A stretch of DNA of 64,000 nt from the NCBI GenBank assembly GCA_949289265.1, contig CASENE010000056.1, positions 1-64,000 of the forward strand, read 5' to 3'. The position numbers and the translations under genes are program-made. Positions 41,797-51,535 of the stretch are shown piece after piece. The stretch is from an uncultured Bacteroides sp. (GTDB lineage: Bacteria > Bacteroidota > Bacteroidia > Bacteroidales > Bacteroidaceae). The notes below the pieces were generated by a model. It ran no database searches and was not told the origin of the DNA. It worked only from the letters and a program-made list of their open reading frames with translations. The first letter of the stretch is position 1, and every line of letters begins with the position of its first letter.

Positions 41797-44643
41797 ATGA
41801 GATATCCTTTCTATACCCGCCACATTGGCATCAACGCCGACGACGAAGCCGTCATGCTCCGCAAGATTGGCGTACAGACGCTGGACGAACTGATTGATCG
41901 CACCTTGCCCTCCAACATCCGCCTGAAGCAGCCCATCGCTCTGCCCGAAGCCATGGATGAACACGAATTTGCACGCCACATCGCCGCGCTGGGCGCCAAA
42001 AACAAGTCTTACGCCACCTACATCGGACAAGGCTGGTATGACACGATTACCCCGGCGGTCATCCAACGCAATATCTTCGAGAATCCGGTGTGGTACACTT
42101 CATACACCCCCTATCAGGCCGAGGTCTCGCAAGGCCGCTTGGAAGCATTGATGAACTTCCAGACCGTTGTGTGCGACCTGACGGGCATGCCTTTGTCCAA
42201 TTGCTCACTGCTTGATGAAGGCACGGCGGCAGCAGAAGCTGTCACCATGATGCACGCTTTGCGTCCCCGCGACATGCAAAAGGCCGACGCCAGCACCGTC
42301 TTTGTGGACGAACGCATCTTCCCGCAGACCCTGGCCGTGATGCGTACCCGGGCCGTCCCCCAAGGCATCACGCTTCGGGTGGGCCGTTATGAAGAACTGG
42401 AGTTTACGCCCGACCTTTTCGCCTGTGTCATCCAATACCCCGATGCAGAAGGCCGTGTGCCAGACTATCGCAGTTTTGTAGGGAAAGCACACGAAGCGCG
42501 CTGCAAAGTGGCGGTAGCCGCAGACATCTTAAGCCTGGCACTGCTAACTCCTCCGGGCGAATGGGGGGCCGACATCGTATTCGGAACAACCCAACGCCTG
42601 GGAACGCCTTTGTTCTACGGAGGCCCTTCGGCCGCCTATTTTGCCACACGGGACGAATACAAACGCAACATGCCCGGACGCATCATCGGTTGGAGCAAGG
42701 ATAAATACGGACACCTGTGTTACCGCATGGCATTGCAGACGCGCGAACAACACATCAAGCGCGAAAAGGCCACCAGCAACATCTGCACTGCCCAAGCCCT
42801 GTTGGCCACGATGGCAGGCATGTATGCCGTGTGGCACGGAGCGGAAGGCATCCGCGACATCGCCGGTCGAATCCATCACATGGCGGCATTCATCGCCGAC
42901 AGACTGGCAGGATGGGGATACAACCAGCAAAACCCCACCTTCTTCGACACACTCTGCATCTCCCTGCCCGCTGGCATACCCCAGGAACAGGTGCGAAGCA
43001 TCGCCCTTGCCCATCAAGTCAACCTGCATTACTATACAGACGGACGCATTGGCTTAAGCACTGACGAAACAACCGACCGCCAGGCCGTAAACACGTTGCT
43101 CTCCATCTTCGCGGAGGCCGCCGGCAAAGACTGCCCGCCTGTAGACTCCCTGCCCGAAGTGTCCCGCCTGCCGGAACAGCTCACGCGTACTTCGACGTAT
43201 CTGACACACGAGATATTCCGTCTCTACCACACCGAGACCGAGATGATGCGTTACATCAAACGCCTGGAACGGAAAGACATTTCGCTGGCCCACTCCATGA
43301 TTTCCCTCGGCTCTTGCACCATGAAGCTGAATGCTGCCGCCGAGATGCTTCCGCTGAGCAATGCAGCCTTCAGCGGCATCCATCCGCTCGTCCCCCTGGA
43401 GCAGGCCGAAGGATGGCAAGAACTGATTCACAACCTGAGCGAAGACCTGAAAGCCATCACCGGGTTTGCCGGCATCAGCCTCCAGCCCAACTCGGGAGCG
43501 GCAGGCGAGTATGCCGGTCTGCGCGTCATCCGTGCTTACCTGGAGAGCATCGGGCAAGGACACCGGCACAAGGTGCTGATACCGGCCAGCGCACACGGAA
43601 CCAACCCGGCCAGCGCCGTGCAGGCAGGCTTCACGCCCGTAACTTGCGCTTGCGACGAGCAAGGCAACGTAGACATGGACGACCTGCGGCGCAAGGCCGA
43701 AGAAAACCGCGACGACTTGGCCGCCCTGATGATTACCTATCCCTCGACGCACGGCATCTTCGAGGCCGACATCGTAGAGATATGCCGCATCATCCACGCC
43801 TGCGGAGCGCAAGTCTACATGGACGGCGCCAACATGAATGCGCAAGTGGGGCTGACCAATCCCGGCACCATCGGCGCCGATGTCTGCCACCTGAACCTGC
43901 ACAAGACCTTCGCCTCTCCTCATGGCGGCGGCGGCCCCGGCGTAGGGCCCATCTGCGTGGCTTCGCATCTGGTGCCCTTCTTGCCCGGACACCAATTGTT
44001 TGGAAACGACGCCAACGAAGTAGCCTCCGCACCCTGGGGCAGCGCCGGCATCCTGCCCATCACCTACGGCTACATCCGCATGATGGGCATCGAGGGACTG
44101 ACGCGCGCCACGAAAATCGCCATCCTGAACGCCAACTACCTGGCCGCGTGCCTGAAGGACACCTACGGCGTGGTCTATCGCGGAACCAACGGCTTCGTGG
44201 GCCACGAAATGATTCTGGAATGCCGCAACGTCCACGCCGAGACCGGCATCAGCGAAAACGACATTGCCAAGCGTCTGATGGACTACGGCTACCACGCGCC
44301 CACGCTTTCGTTCCCCGTGCACGGCACCCTCATGATTGAGCCGACGGAAAGCGAAAGCCTGTCAGAACTGGACAACTTCGTGGGAACTATGTTGAGCATC
44401 TGGCAAGAAATCCAAGAAGTGAAGGAAGGCCGCGCCGACCGCACGGACAACGTATTGCTGAACGCGCCGCATCCGGAATACGAAGCCGTGGCCAACGAAT
44501 GGGAACATGCGTACACACGGCAGAAGGCGGTATATCCCACGCAGGCCGTGCGCGATAACAAGTTCTGGATCAACGTGGCCCGCGTAGACAACACCCTGGG
44601 CGACCGCAAGCTGCTGACAACCCGCTACGAAACGTTTGACTGA
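41797..44643 (+). CDS. gcvP: Glycine dehydrogenase (aminomethyl-transferring), P protein
   Basis: This 948-residue protein is the pyridoxal-phosphate P protein of the glycine cleavage system, in fused (long) form. It decarboxylates glycine and passes the aminomethyl group to the lipoyl H protein. The N-terminal half starts [16 protein letters not shown]. The C-terminal half contains the PLP lysine (Lys703) in [16 protein letters not shown]. The start at 41797 matches the family N-terminus. gcvH and gcvT are not in the window. A strong terminator follows at 44699. Confidence 0.96.
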   Translation: MRYPFYTRHIGINADDEAVMLRKIGVQTLDELIDRTLPSNIRLKQPIALPEAMDEHEFARHIAALGAKNKSYATYIGQGWYDTITPAVIQRNIFENPVWYTSYTPYQAEVSQGRLEALMNFQTVVCDLTGMPLSNCSLLDEGTAAAEAVTMMHALRPRDMQKADASTVFVDERIFPQTLAVMRTRAVPQGITLRVGRYEELEFTPDLFACVIQYPDAEGRVPDYRSFVGKAHEARCKVAVAADILSLALLTPPGEWGADIVFGTTQRLGTPLFYGGPSAAYFATRDEYKRNMPGRIIGWSKDKYGHLCYRMALQTREQHIKREKATSNICTAQALLATMAGMYAVWHGAEGIRDIAGRIHHMAAFIADRLAGWGYNQQNPTFFDTLCISLPAGIPQEQVRSIALAHQVNLHYYTDGRIGLSTDETTDRQAVNTLLSIFAEAAGKDCPPVDSLPEVSRLPEQLTRTSTYLTHEIFRLYHTETEMMRYIKRLERKDISLAHSMISLGSCTMKLNAAAEMLPLSNAAFSGIHPLVPLEQAEGWQELIHNLSEDLKAITGFAGISLQPNSGAAGEYAGLRVIRAYLESIGQGHRHKVLIPASAHGTNPASAVQAGFTPVTCACDEQGNVDMDDLRRKAEENRDDLAALMITYPSTHGIFEADIVEICRIIHACGAQVYMDGANMNAQVGLTNPGTIGADVCHLNLHKTFASPHGGGGPGVGPICVASHLVPFLPGHQLFGNDANEVASAPWGSAGILPITYGYIRMMGIEGLTRATKIAILNANYLAACLKDTYGVVYRGTNGFVGHEMILECRNVHAETGISENDIAKRLMDYGYHAPTLSFPVHGTLMIEPTESESLSELDNFVGTMLSIWQEIQEVKEGRADRTDNVLLNAPHPEYEAVANEWEHAYTRQKAVYPTQAVRDNKFWINVARVDNTLGDRKLLTTRYETFD

Positions 44644-44698
44644 ACAGTGAATGAAGCGCGACACTTAGTCACGCGTTGATTGCCACACATAGACAGAT

Positions 44699-44737
44699 GG
44701 GGGGAACGCCGACCGGATGAACGGCGTTCCCCCCTTG
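44699..44737 (+). terminator. Rho-independent terminator of gcvP
   Basis: A perfect 13-bp stem (GGGGGGAACGCCG at 44699-44711, complement at 44722-44734) has a 10-base loop and is followed by TTGTTGT. It lies 55 bases past the stop. Confidence 0.88.
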
Positions 44738-44835
44738 TTGTATCGGATAATGACAGGAGCCCGATATAAGCAAGAATCAGGCCCAAGCCTTGGATAAAAG
44801 CCCTTATCCGAAGCAAAAAACCGGCAACCTTTGGC

Positions 44836-44932
44836 AAAAACTATAAATCTAGGCTGGATTTATGTAAATTCAACCTAGATTTATGTAAATTCAGCCTAGA
44901 TTTACATAAATCCAGCCTAAATTTATACTTTT
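44836..44932. repeat. Tandem dyad array, family 2, copy b (21-bp period)
   Basis: Three 21-bp units start at 44854, 44875 and 44896 with core GATTTATGTAAATT or its inverted centre. They are bounded by AAAAACTATAAATCTAGGCT on the left and a near-complementary AGCCTAAATTTATACTTTT on the right. Left-flank similarity to copy a includes CCGGCAA. It lies between convergent gcvP and nitroreductase genes. Confidence 0.88.
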
Positions 44933-44999
44933 CCCAAAGGCATGGGAACTTTTCCCCTCAACTCTGTCTGTTTTTGGAGCGCAGGAGAGGAAGATTGGT

Positions 45000-45566
45000 T
45001 CAGCGAATGATGGTGATGGTGCCGTCCTTCACCCGCTTTTCTTTGGTAGGAGTACCTTCGGGCGCATAACCCAAGGCGGCGCAGCCATACACCTTGTGAC
45101 TGGCAGGCACGCCCAACTCGGTCAGCAACGCACGGACACCGGCATCGTCACACGTCTGCCCCACCTGGTTAATCCAGCAAGAGCTGATGCCCAGCGAGGT
45201 TGCCGCCAGGAAGATGTTCTCGAGCGCGCAAGCGCAATCCATCGCCGCCCACCATTGGGTAGGCTCGTTGGAGGCAATGACCAGCGTGGGCGCGTGGTAA
45301 TAACAGCAATACGTCTCGCTATGTCCACGCTCCTGCAAGCGGGGTTCGGCACTGCGGGCAAACGCTCCTTTCACGGCCTCGTTGAGACGCGCCAACACTT
45401 CCGGGTTCTGAATAGCCGTGAAATGCCACGTCTCCAGATGCATACCGTTGGGCGCATACGTGGCAGCCTGAAGGATGAGAGCCAGGTCGTCGGCGCTGAC
45501 CTGGCGTTGCGTGTCGTAGACCCGCGTGCTGTGGCGGGCCTGGATGTTCTTCAATACTTCGTTCAT
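45000..45566 (-). CDS. Nitroreductase-family FMN oxidoreductase
   Basis: This 188-residue protein has the nitroreductase fold. The N-terminal FMN-phosphate contact is QARHSTRVYD, and the C-terminal KVYGCAALGYAPEGTPTKEKR is typical of the family. It probably reduces quinones, nitro compounds or flavins with NAD(P)H; the natural substrate is unknown. The start at 45566 (MNEVLKNIQARHS) was chosen over an upstream ATG at 45581 because it gives the usual short N-terminus. It follows the HpaII-like gene by 22 bases on the same strand, so they may be co-transcribed. Confidence 0.9.
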   Translation of the reverse strand: MNEVLKNIQARHSTRVYDTQRQVSADDLALILQAATYAPNGMHLETWHFTAIQNPEVLARLNEAVKGAFARSAEPRLQERGHSETYCCYYHAPTLVIASNEPTQWWAAMDCACALENIFLAATSLGISSCWINQVGQTCDDAGVRALLTELGVPASHKVYGCAALGYAPEGTPTKEKRVKDGTITIIR

Positions 45567-45588
45567 AGTCGTCTGTAACAATTAAAGA

Positions 45589-46677
45589 TTATCTTTTAGT
45601 CAAACCAATCTTGGCGTTCAGCTTGAAGTAATACGCGCCGTTTTCCCGCTCCAGAAATCCATACTTGTCTTTCTCCGGCGCGCCTTTCTCCAGTCGGGAG
45701 TTTTGATACAGGAAGTCGGCCAGCACCTGCCGCCTGGTCTGGTGGTAGACCAGCACCTGCCCGTCGCCATTCACCAGCAACAGGCCTTCTATCGCAGAGT
45801 CAATGCCTTTGAAATACTTGGCAGGACGCATGCCCAAAGCAAGCGCCACGAGGAATTGCTTCATCTTGTATTCATAAAAGCCATGCTTCTGGATGAGTTC
45901 GTCTTTTATCTTCAGAGGATTCAGCTGCTTGATGCGCTCTGTCAGTTCGGAAACGCGCGTGCCGCCTTCCAGGTGCATCAGTCGGACCATCTCTGCCAAC
46001 ATGCGGGGAAAGTGAAGGTCTATCATCAGCAGGTTACCCCGAAAGACCCGGTCGGCCACGTCGTTGTATTTCAACACTCCGCCCAGACGTTCTATCATCC
46101 GCATGCGTTCGGCCACTTCCAGCGGGCCTTCCGGCAAGGCATTGATTTTGCTGACCGTCGGCGCTGCAAACTTTACGCCCGTCTGCTCCAATTTCAGGTT
46201 GGCTGTACGCCCCCCGTCCAGCAGCGGGTTCATCGGGCTGAGCCGGCAACGCACCACCAAGCCCGACAACGGGGCCGACGGATTCCAAAAGGCGACGCGC
46301 AAGTCGGTACGGTCGTCCGTCTGGGCTTCCAGGTTATAGATGGCCACGGCATCCAGGAAAGCCTCTAACTCATCCGGCATTTCCACCTCTTCGCCCGGTT
46401 GTTTCAGCAAGTCCAACAGAAGGAGGGCTGCATCTCCAAAATCTGTCCGAAGAAACCGTGCCTCCCCGCCTTCGGCATACACCACGCGGATATCTTTAGG
46501 TTCGATGAAATATTGGCGAAGGCCGTCATGCTCTCCCCGCTCTATCAGGGCTATGGGCCAAGATTCCGACGGGTGCGGCGTACTGTCCGGCATGCCGACA
46601 GCCACCTGACCGTCGCCCAACAGGCGAAAGAATGTATATAGTTCTCCAACTTCTCGTTTAGTCGTTTGAAATGCCAT
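45589..46677 (-). CDS. HpaII restriction endonuclease family protein, orphan and possibly degenerate
   Basis: This 362-residue protein matches, by eye, the HpaII (CCGG) restriction endonuclease family over its length. The opening TTKREVGELYTFFRLLGDG, the NPL...YEYKMKQFLVALALGM segment (254-283), and the C-terminal VLVYHQTRRQVLADFLYQN fit the family pattern as I remember it. The family nuclease motif D...GFSIKS aligns with D125...GLVVRC, so the catalytic Lys appears as Arg143. No methyltransferase lies nearby; the neighbours are nitroreductase and YigZ. It may be an inactive or repurposed nuclease. The start at 46677 drops an unlikely 11-residue leader. Confidence 0.7.
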   Translation of the reverse strand: MAFQTTKREVGELYTFFRLLGDGQVAVGMPDSTPHPSESWPIALIERGEHDGLRQYFIEPKDIRVVYAEGGEARFLRTDFGDAALLLLDLLKQPGEEVEMPDELEAFLDAVAIYNLEAQTDDRTDLRVAFWNPSAPLSGLVVRCRLSPMNPLLDGGRTANLKLEQTGVKFAAPTVSKINALPEGPLEVAERMRMIERLGGVLKYNDVADRVFRGNLLMIDLHFPRMLAEMVRLMHLEGGTRVSELTERIKQLNPLKIKDELIQKHGFYEYKMKQFLVALALGMRPAKYFKGIDSAIEGLLLVNGDGQVLVYHQTRRQVLADFLYQNSRLEKGAPEKDKYGFLERENGAYYFKLNAKIGLTKR

Positions 46678-46784
46678 GTGTGAATAGTTTATGGTTCGTT
46701 TATTAATCATCTAATTATCGCGGGTTCAGATTCGGGGCCGCAAATGATAGCGACCTCGGCACCGGGATTGGAAAGCTGCAATCC

Positions 46785-47414
46785 CTACACGGGCAAACCG
46801 GATGAATCATCCACTCGGCTGCAGATGCGCAAGGTTTCTACCTTCTCCAACCGCTCCCGAAGTCGAGGCATGCGCGACCGACGAATGCGCAACGTCATGC
46901 TGCAATCCGTGTCATATCCTTGCGCAACGATGGCAGGCCCTTCTTCTTTGACTATGCGCATGACATCGTTCATGAAAGGATACTCAAACCAGAAGGTTAC
47001 CTCTTCGTCAACCGTCTTCTCCAAGACAGACGCCGCATCGAGGGCCTCGGCAGCCGCAGCACGATACGCCACAATCAAGCCGCTGGTTCCCAACTTGATG
47101 CCACCGAAATAGCGGACAACAATGACAAGCACATCGGTCAGTTCGTGAGAATTAATCTGCCCCAAGATAGGCTTACCGGCCGTGCCGCTGGGTTCGCCGT
47201 TGTCATTAGCCCGGAAGTCTTTCCGTTCCGCCCCCAGCATATAGGCATAACAGACGTGGCGCGCATCATAATATTTCTTCTGGTAGGCTTCCAGATAGGC
47301 TTTCACCTCATCCAGTGTCTGCACGGGCAGGGCAATGGCTATAAACTTGCTACGCTTCTCCGTGTAAATACCTTCGGCAGGAGCAGCGATTGTCTTATAA
47401 GTATCTTCAGTCAT
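46785..47414 (-). CDS. IMPACT/YigZ family protein
   Basis: This 209-residue protein has the YigZ layout: an N-terminal UPF0029 domain (EGIYTEKRSKFIA...YYDARHVCYAY, then ANDNGEPSGTAGKPIL and VRYFGGIKLGTSGL) and a smaller C-terminal domain. The GEPSGTAG stretch is the family signature. Members relate to eukaryotic IMPACT and may act on ribosomes or Gcn1-like partners; the bacterial role is unclear. The start at 47414 lies only about 6 bases downstream of a -7 element (47420-47427), so its mRNA may be leaderless. Confidence 0.93.
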   Translation of the reverse strand: MTEDTYKTIAAPAEGIYTEKRSKFIAIALPVQTLDEVKAYLEAYQKKYYDARHVCYAYMLGAERKDFRANDNGEPSGTAGKPILGQINSHELTDVLVIVVRYFGGIKLGTSGLIVAYRAAAAEALDAASVLEKTVDEEVTFWFEYPFMNDVMRIVKEEGPAIVAQGYDTDCSMTLRIRRSRMPRLRERLEKVETLRICSRVDDSSGLPV

Positions 47415-47419
47415 GCGGG

Positions 47420-47427
47420 CAAAGATA
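47420..47427 (-). promoter_or_regulatory. -7 element (TATCTTTG) for the YigZ-type gene
   Basis: Exact TAnnTTTG match on the minus strand. Initiation about 5-7 bases downstream would fall at or next to the ATG, so the transcript would have little or no leader. Confidence 0.65.
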
Positions 47428-47451
47428 GCAACTTTTTCCCACAGAAATACG

Positions 47452-47459
47452 TATCTTTG
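47452..47459 (+). promoter_or_regulatory. -7 element (TATCTTTG) for the glycerate kinase gene
   Basis: Exact match, 31 bases upstream of the ATG at 47491. It is 24 bases from the divergent -7 element, so the two polymerase footprints overlap. It rules out the in-frame ATG at 47413. Confidence 0.7.
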
Positions 47460-47490
47460 CGACATTATCCACTGCATTTACCCTTTATTT

Positions 47491-48780
47491 ATGTCAGATA
47501 TGACTCACTACGACCCTGCCAAACTGCCGCTACTCGGAGAAAACGGCCCGCTTCATCCCGGCGGACCAATACAACCATCTGCCCCTCGCAAAATCATTGT
47601 GGCGATGGATGCGTTTAAAGGTTGTCTGACTGCCCAACAAGCCTGTCAGGCCGTAGCCCAGGGTATCCAAGACGCGTTGCCGCAAACGCCGACAGTGACA
47701 CTGCCGGTTTCCGACGGAGGCGAAGGACTGTTAGAGGCGTGTACACTCACGCAACGAAGGTACCTGCAGGCTGAGAATCCCAGGCAAGAAACCATATCCA
47801 CTTGCTACGGCATCGACGAAGACAATCGGGTCATCATAGAGACCGCCCGGATAATTGGCCTGCCCCTGCTGGACGAGACACAGCGCAACCCTTGGCTTAC
47901 CTCGTCGTATGGCATCGGTGAAGTGATAGCCGACGCATTGGAACGCGGATACCGGGACTTCGCAATCGGATTGGGAGGAAGTGCCACCACCGATGCGGGC
48001 CTCGGCATGTTGCAGGCATTAGGTTGCCGTCTTTACGACAAACAAGGAAGAGAAATAGACGAACATGGGTGTGGCAGGCTCCTTGCGCGGGTGGCCTACA
48101 TTGACACGAGTTGCATTCACCCCCTGCTGGGTCAGGCACGTTTCACCATCATCTGCGACGTTACCAATCCGCTATACGGCAAGCAAGGGGCTGCCTATGT
48201 CTTTGCGCCTCAGAAAGGGGCCGGCCCGAAGATGGTGGAAGACTTGGACCAAGGGCTGCAGCACATTGCCTCGGTGATGGAGCACAATGCCGGAAGACAG
48301 GTTGCTTCCCTGCCCGGGGCTGGAGCTGCCGGTGGATTGGGTGCAGCCTTTATGGCCTTTATGCAAGCCGAATTGGTATCGGGTATCGGCTATGTATTGA
48401 ACAGGCTGCATTTCAGGCAGCAGTTGGAAGGGGCGGACTTTGTGATTACCGGCGAAGGACGCTCCGACCGACAAACGCTGATGGGGAAGGTGCCCCAAGG
48501 GATACTGCAGTTGGCAAAGGAAAGAGGCATTCCCGTTTTCCTGCTTTCCGGTGCCGTGACAGACATTGACGCCCTGAACGAAGGCGGCTTTTGCGGCGTG
48601 TTCTCCATCGCGCAGGGGCCGGACACGCTGGCCCATGCCCTACAAGCCGACACTGCAATCGAACACTTGCGGCTTACCGCCCGGCAACTGTGCCGCACCT
48701 ATGCCGCAAGCTGTCGGAGGCTCAACGGCCAGACCGCCCCGCACACCCGCACGTTTCAGACAGGCCGGCGCACCTTATAA
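47491..48780 (+). CDS. Glycerate kinase (GarK/GlxK family)
   Basis: This 429-residue protein phosphorylates D-glycerate with ATP, probably to 2-phosphoglycerate for this family. The core begins KIIVAMDAFKGCLTAQQA, then VSDGGEGLLEA, GLGGSATTDAGLGMLQALG and ITGEGRSDRQTLMGK. An extra N-terminal segment of about 34 residues precedes the usual start and contains no other good start. Both 47491 and 47500 are possible starts; 47491 is given. The 3' end overlaps the convergent MATE gene by 25 bases. Confidence 0.92.
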   Translation: MSDMTHYDPAKLPLLGENGPLHPGGPIQPSAPRKIIVAMDAFKGCLTAQQACQAVAQGIQDALPQTPTVTLPVSDGGEGLLEACTLTQRRYLQAENPRQETISTCYGIDEDNRVIIETARIIGLPLLDETQRNPWLTSSYGIGEVIADALERGYRDFAIGLGGSATTDAGLGMLQALGCRLYDKQGREIDEHGCGRLLARVAYIDTSCIHPLLGQARFTIICDVTNPLYGKQGAAYVFAPQKGAGPKMVEDLDQGLQHIASVMEHNAGRQVASLPGAGAAGGLGAAFMAFMQAELVSGIGYVLNRLHFRQQLEGADFVITGEGRSDRQTLMGKVPQGILQLAKERGIPVFLLSGAVTDIDALNEGGFCGVFSIAQGPDTLAHALQADTAIEHLRLTARQLCRTYAASCRRLNGQTAPHTRTFQTGRRTL

Positions 48781-50090
48781 TAATACACGATGCCCACCAC
48801 GTCGGCCAACGCCCAACCAATGGGAATAGACCACCAGATGCCCGACACCCCAATCGCCGTGGAGGCTAACCAGTATGACAAGACCACCCTCGTTCCCAAC
48901 GACAAGACCGTCAGTACTACCGACATGCCTGGCATGCGCACCGCACGATAGAAACCATAGAGCAAGAACAGAATGGCGATGCCTGGATAGAACGCGCCCT
49001 CAATGCGAAGATATTCCACCCCTACCTGCCAAATGTCTGCCTCCTCGGGACGGACAAATATCAGCATCAGCGGACGGGCAAAGACAAACACCAGCACAGA
49101 AACAGCCAGCGAGAACAAGACCGACGTCAGAAACGCGCTACGGATGCCCCGCCGTATGCGCTCGCGGCGGTCGGCACCATAGTTTTGCGCCACAAACGTA
49201 GAGAAGGCATTGCCGAACTCCTGCACAGGCATATAGGCAAAAGAGTCTATCTTGACCGCCGCCGCAAAGGCTGCCATCACTGCCGTACCGAAACTGTTGA
49301 CCAATCCTTGCACCAGCAGAATGCCGAAGTTCATCACCGACTGCTGCACGCAGGTCAGGAAGGAGAAGGACGTGATTTCTCGCAAGGTGGCACGGTCGAA
49401 CCGAGCATCCGCCCCACGTCGCACCCGCAACTCCGGACGTTTGGCCCACATCCACCCGGCCAAGCCCAATGCTGCCAATCCCTGAGACACAACCGTGGCG
49501 GCACCCGCTCCCTCTATGCCCCAGCCGAAAGACAGGATGAACAACAGGTCTAACCCGATGTTCAGCACCACGGACGCAGCCAAAAAGCACAACGGAGTTA
49601 CTGCATCGCCCACTGCCCGCAACAAAGCCGCCACATAATTGTATAAGAATGTGAAAGGAATGCCCCAATAGATCACCCACAAATACGCACGCATCATCCC
49701 GTAGATATCGTCCGGCGTGCGAAGCAGGCGCAACACGGGATCGACCGTGGCAAACATCAGGCCCGTCAGCCCCAAAGCCACCGCCCCAATAAAGACGAAA
49801 GACACGAAAATGCTGCGCCGCAGGCCTGCCTCGTCACCCGCCCCGAAACGCAGGGAAAACACCGTACCGCTGCCCAGCGACAGTCCTAACAGGATGCTCA
49901 CCAAAAACGTCATCAGGGCATAGGCCGACCCTACGGCCGCCAATGCTCCCGAACCGATGCACCGCCCCACGATGAGCGTATCGGCAATGTTGTAACACTG
50001 CTGCAGCAGCGAACCCGCCATCATCGGCAAGGTAAAACGAAGCAGGGTGCCGGTGATGGGGCCCTGCGTCAAATTGACAGTCTGATTCAT
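48756..50090 (-). CDS. MATE family efflux transporter
   Basis: This 444-residue polytopic protein has about twelve hydrophobic segments in two similar halves, as in MATE exporters of the DinF/NorM superfamily. The opening TQGPITGTLLRFTLPMMAGSLLQQCYNIADTLIVGR is highly typical. It would export drugs or metabolites in exchange for Na+ or H+. The start at 50090 was chosen because it gives this N-terminus; upstream in-frame ATGs lie inside the FMN reductase gene. The 3' end overlaps the glycerate kinase gene on the other strand by 25 bases. It follows the FMN reductase by 53 bases. Confidence 0.93.
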   Translation of the reverse strand: MNQTVNLTQGPITGTLLRFTLPMMAGSLLQQCYNIADTLIVGRCIGSGALAAVGSAYALMTFLVSILLGLSLGSGTVFSLRFGAGDEAGLRRSIFVSFVFIGAVALGLTGLMFATVDPVLRLLRTPDDIYGMMRAYLWVIYWGIPFTFLYNYVAALLRAVGDAVTPLCFLAASVVLNIGLDLLFILSFGWGIEGAGAATVVSQGLAALGLAGWMWAKRPELRVRRGADARFDRATLREITSFSFLTCVQQSVMNFGILLVQGLVNSFGTAVMAAFAAAVKIDSFAYMPVQEFGNAFSTFVAQNYGADRRERIRRGIRSAFLTSVLFSLAVSVLVFVFARPLMLIFVRPEEADIWQVGVEYLRIEGAFYPGIAILFLLYGFYRAVRMPGMSVVLTVLSLGTRVVLSYWLASTAIGVSGIWWSIPIGWALADVVGIVYYYKVRRPV

Positions 50091-50143
50091 AATCCACAAA
50101 TAATAGCAACGAGAAGAAGATAAAAAGGAATAGAGCGTCCCGC

Positions 50144-50713
50144 TCAAAGCCGGCGCACCGCCCGACGGCACCGCTCCAGGTCTCCTTCCGTCAGCGGGCG
50201 GCGCCGCGTGCCGCCCCGTTCGATGGCGCACACGATGCGGTATCCCCCTGTCCGAAGGATGCTTCGCAGAGCGCGCACCGTTCCCCGCGACTGCCCGCAT
50301 AAGACATTCAGCGGCCAGGGCGTGGTGCACGTGGTCAGCAGTATGGCCCGCCGTCCCTTCAGCAACGGACGGGGCAGCCCCAAACGCCCTTCACCCATCA
50401 GGCCGTACACCATGCGGTCGAACATCACTTTCAGCGTCCCCGGCATTCCGGCCCAATAGCACGGCGCGCCCACCACCAGCACGTCGGCCGCGCGCATCAA
50501 GTCCAACACCCTTTGCGCATCGTCTGCCGGCAAAGCGCATTGCCCCACCGTGCGGCATGACATGCAACCCGTACACGGCCGCACCTGCAGGTCGTCCACA
50601 CGCTCGTACCACACCTCATGCCCTCGCGCTTCGGCCTCCGCGCGCACAGCCTCCAGCATCGCCCACACGGCTCCCTTCGGACGAGGACTTGCATTGATAA
50701 TCAATATCTTCAT
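50144..50713 (-). CDS. Flavodoxin-like NAD(P)H-dependent FMN reductase
   Basis: This 189-residue protein has a flavodoxin-like fold. The FMN-phosphate loop is NASPRPKG (8-14), followed by a cysteine-rich CTGCMSC stretch (Cys47, Cys50, Cys53, plus Cys59) typical of this iron-sulfur-flavoprotein-like group, and GAPCYWAGMPGTLKVMFDR. It probably reduces FMN or quinones. The start at 50713 (MKILIINASPRP) is standard. It is upstream of the MATE gene on the same strand, so the two may form an operon. Confidence 0.88.
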   Translation of the reverse strand: MKILIINASPRPKGAVWAMLEAVRAEAEARGHEVWYERVDDLQVRPCTGCMSCRTVGQCALPADDAQRVLDLMRAADVLVVGAPCYWAGMPGTLKVMFDRMVYGLMGEGRLGLPRPLLKGRRAILLTTCTTPWPLNVLCGQSRGTVRALRSILRTGGYRIVCAIERGGTRRRPLTEGDLERCRRAVRRL

Positions 50714-50768
50714 GTTCTTTCTCTTGTTCGGAGTGCCACTCCCTTGGGCTGGCATCCCTATCCGGCCG

Positions 50769-50776
50769 CAAAGATA
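50769..50776 (-). promoter_or_regulatory. -7 element (TATCTTTG) for the FMN reductase-MATE genes
   Basis: Exact TAnnTTTG match on the minus strand, 55 bases upstream of the start at 50713. Confidence 0.65.
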
Positions 50777-50844
50777 CGCCTATTCTTCCGGATTGATATG
50801 CCTGTTCGCATAGAGATTCATCATCGCAACGGTTCCCACACAAC

Positions 50845-50877
50845 AGAGGCTGTCGCAAAGCCCTTGCGACAGCCTCT
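50845..50877 (-). terminator. Hairpin downstream of the DUF4923 gene
   Basis: A perfect 14-bp stem (AGAGGCTGTCGCAA at 50845-50858, complement at 50864-50877) has a 5-base loop. It lies 55 bases past the stop at 50933. The following minus-strand bases (GTTGTGTGGG) are not U-rich, so it may stop or stabilise transcripts less sharply. Confidence 0.7.
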
Positions 50878-50932
50878 CGGTATTTACAGTGCGGGGACTC
50901 CCCGTTCCATGCACTCCAGATTCATGTCTTTC

Positions 50933-51535
50933 CTATTGCTTCTTCAACGTAAACCCTAACATCATGCCGTCGTAGCTATCGGCCAACGAACTGATGGATT
51001 TCAGCGTCGCATTGCTGCTCTTGCTGGTGAGGAAGGTAATCAGGTCCAGGATTTTGTCCGAGGGGAAAAGCAGTTCCATCTGTTCCGACGTACAGTTCAC
51101 CGTGGTCTTGATGTTCAATAGCTTGGAAAACTTCAACTGCACCTTTCGGCTCGGAGCGTCATACGAATAGGTTCCCTTCAGCTCCTTGCCCCGTATCGTT
51201 GTCTGAAACGTGCTGTCGGCAGCAAACGAGAAGCTCATCTCGCCGGCAGTGATGCCCGCCTTCTCCAGAAATCCGTCCAGCTTTTTCTCCACGGCCGTAG
51301 CCGCCACACTCCCGCCTGCCTTCTGAAGGAGATTGTCCGATTCAAACTCCAACGCAGCCCCGGTGAATGTCCAAGCGCCCACCATGCTGGCCGTGTTCTT
51401 ACCTGTCACTACATTGACTGCCTTCTCGATATTCTCTTTATTAAAATTAAAAAGGTCTTTCAAGGATTGTGCCCGGCTCTGCAAAGAGAATGACAACGCC
51501 ATTGCCAGGCAAGCCCCCATCATCAACATTTTCAT
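50933..51535 (-). CDS. DUF4923 family exported protein
   Basis: This 200-residue protein has a signal peptide (about 1-22, ending SLQSRAQ). The mature part contains the stretch [14 protein letters not shown], then a pattern of beta strands and [24 protein letters not shown], in line with the DUF4923 family. The function is unknown; it is presumably periplasmic or outer-membrane associated. Its start overlaps the engB stop by 4 bases (51532-51535), so it is translationally coupled to engB. Confidence 0.85.
   Translation of the reverse strand: MKMLMMGACLAMALSFSLQSRAQSLKDLFNFNKENIEKAVNVVTGKNTASMVGAWTFTGAALEFESDNLLQKAGGSVAATAVEKKLDGFLEKAGITAGEMSFSFAADSTFQTTIRGKELKGTYSYDAPSRKVQLKFSKLLNIKTTVNCTSEQMELLFPSDKILDLITFLTSKSSNATLKSISSLADSYDGMMLGFTLKKQ

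Larger units (their letters stand above)
44644..44999. other. Convergent spacer between gcvP and the nitroreductase gene
   Basis: This 356-base spacer holds the gcvP terminator (44699-44737) and a family 2 array (44836-44932). The remainder shows no gene. Confidence 0.75.
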
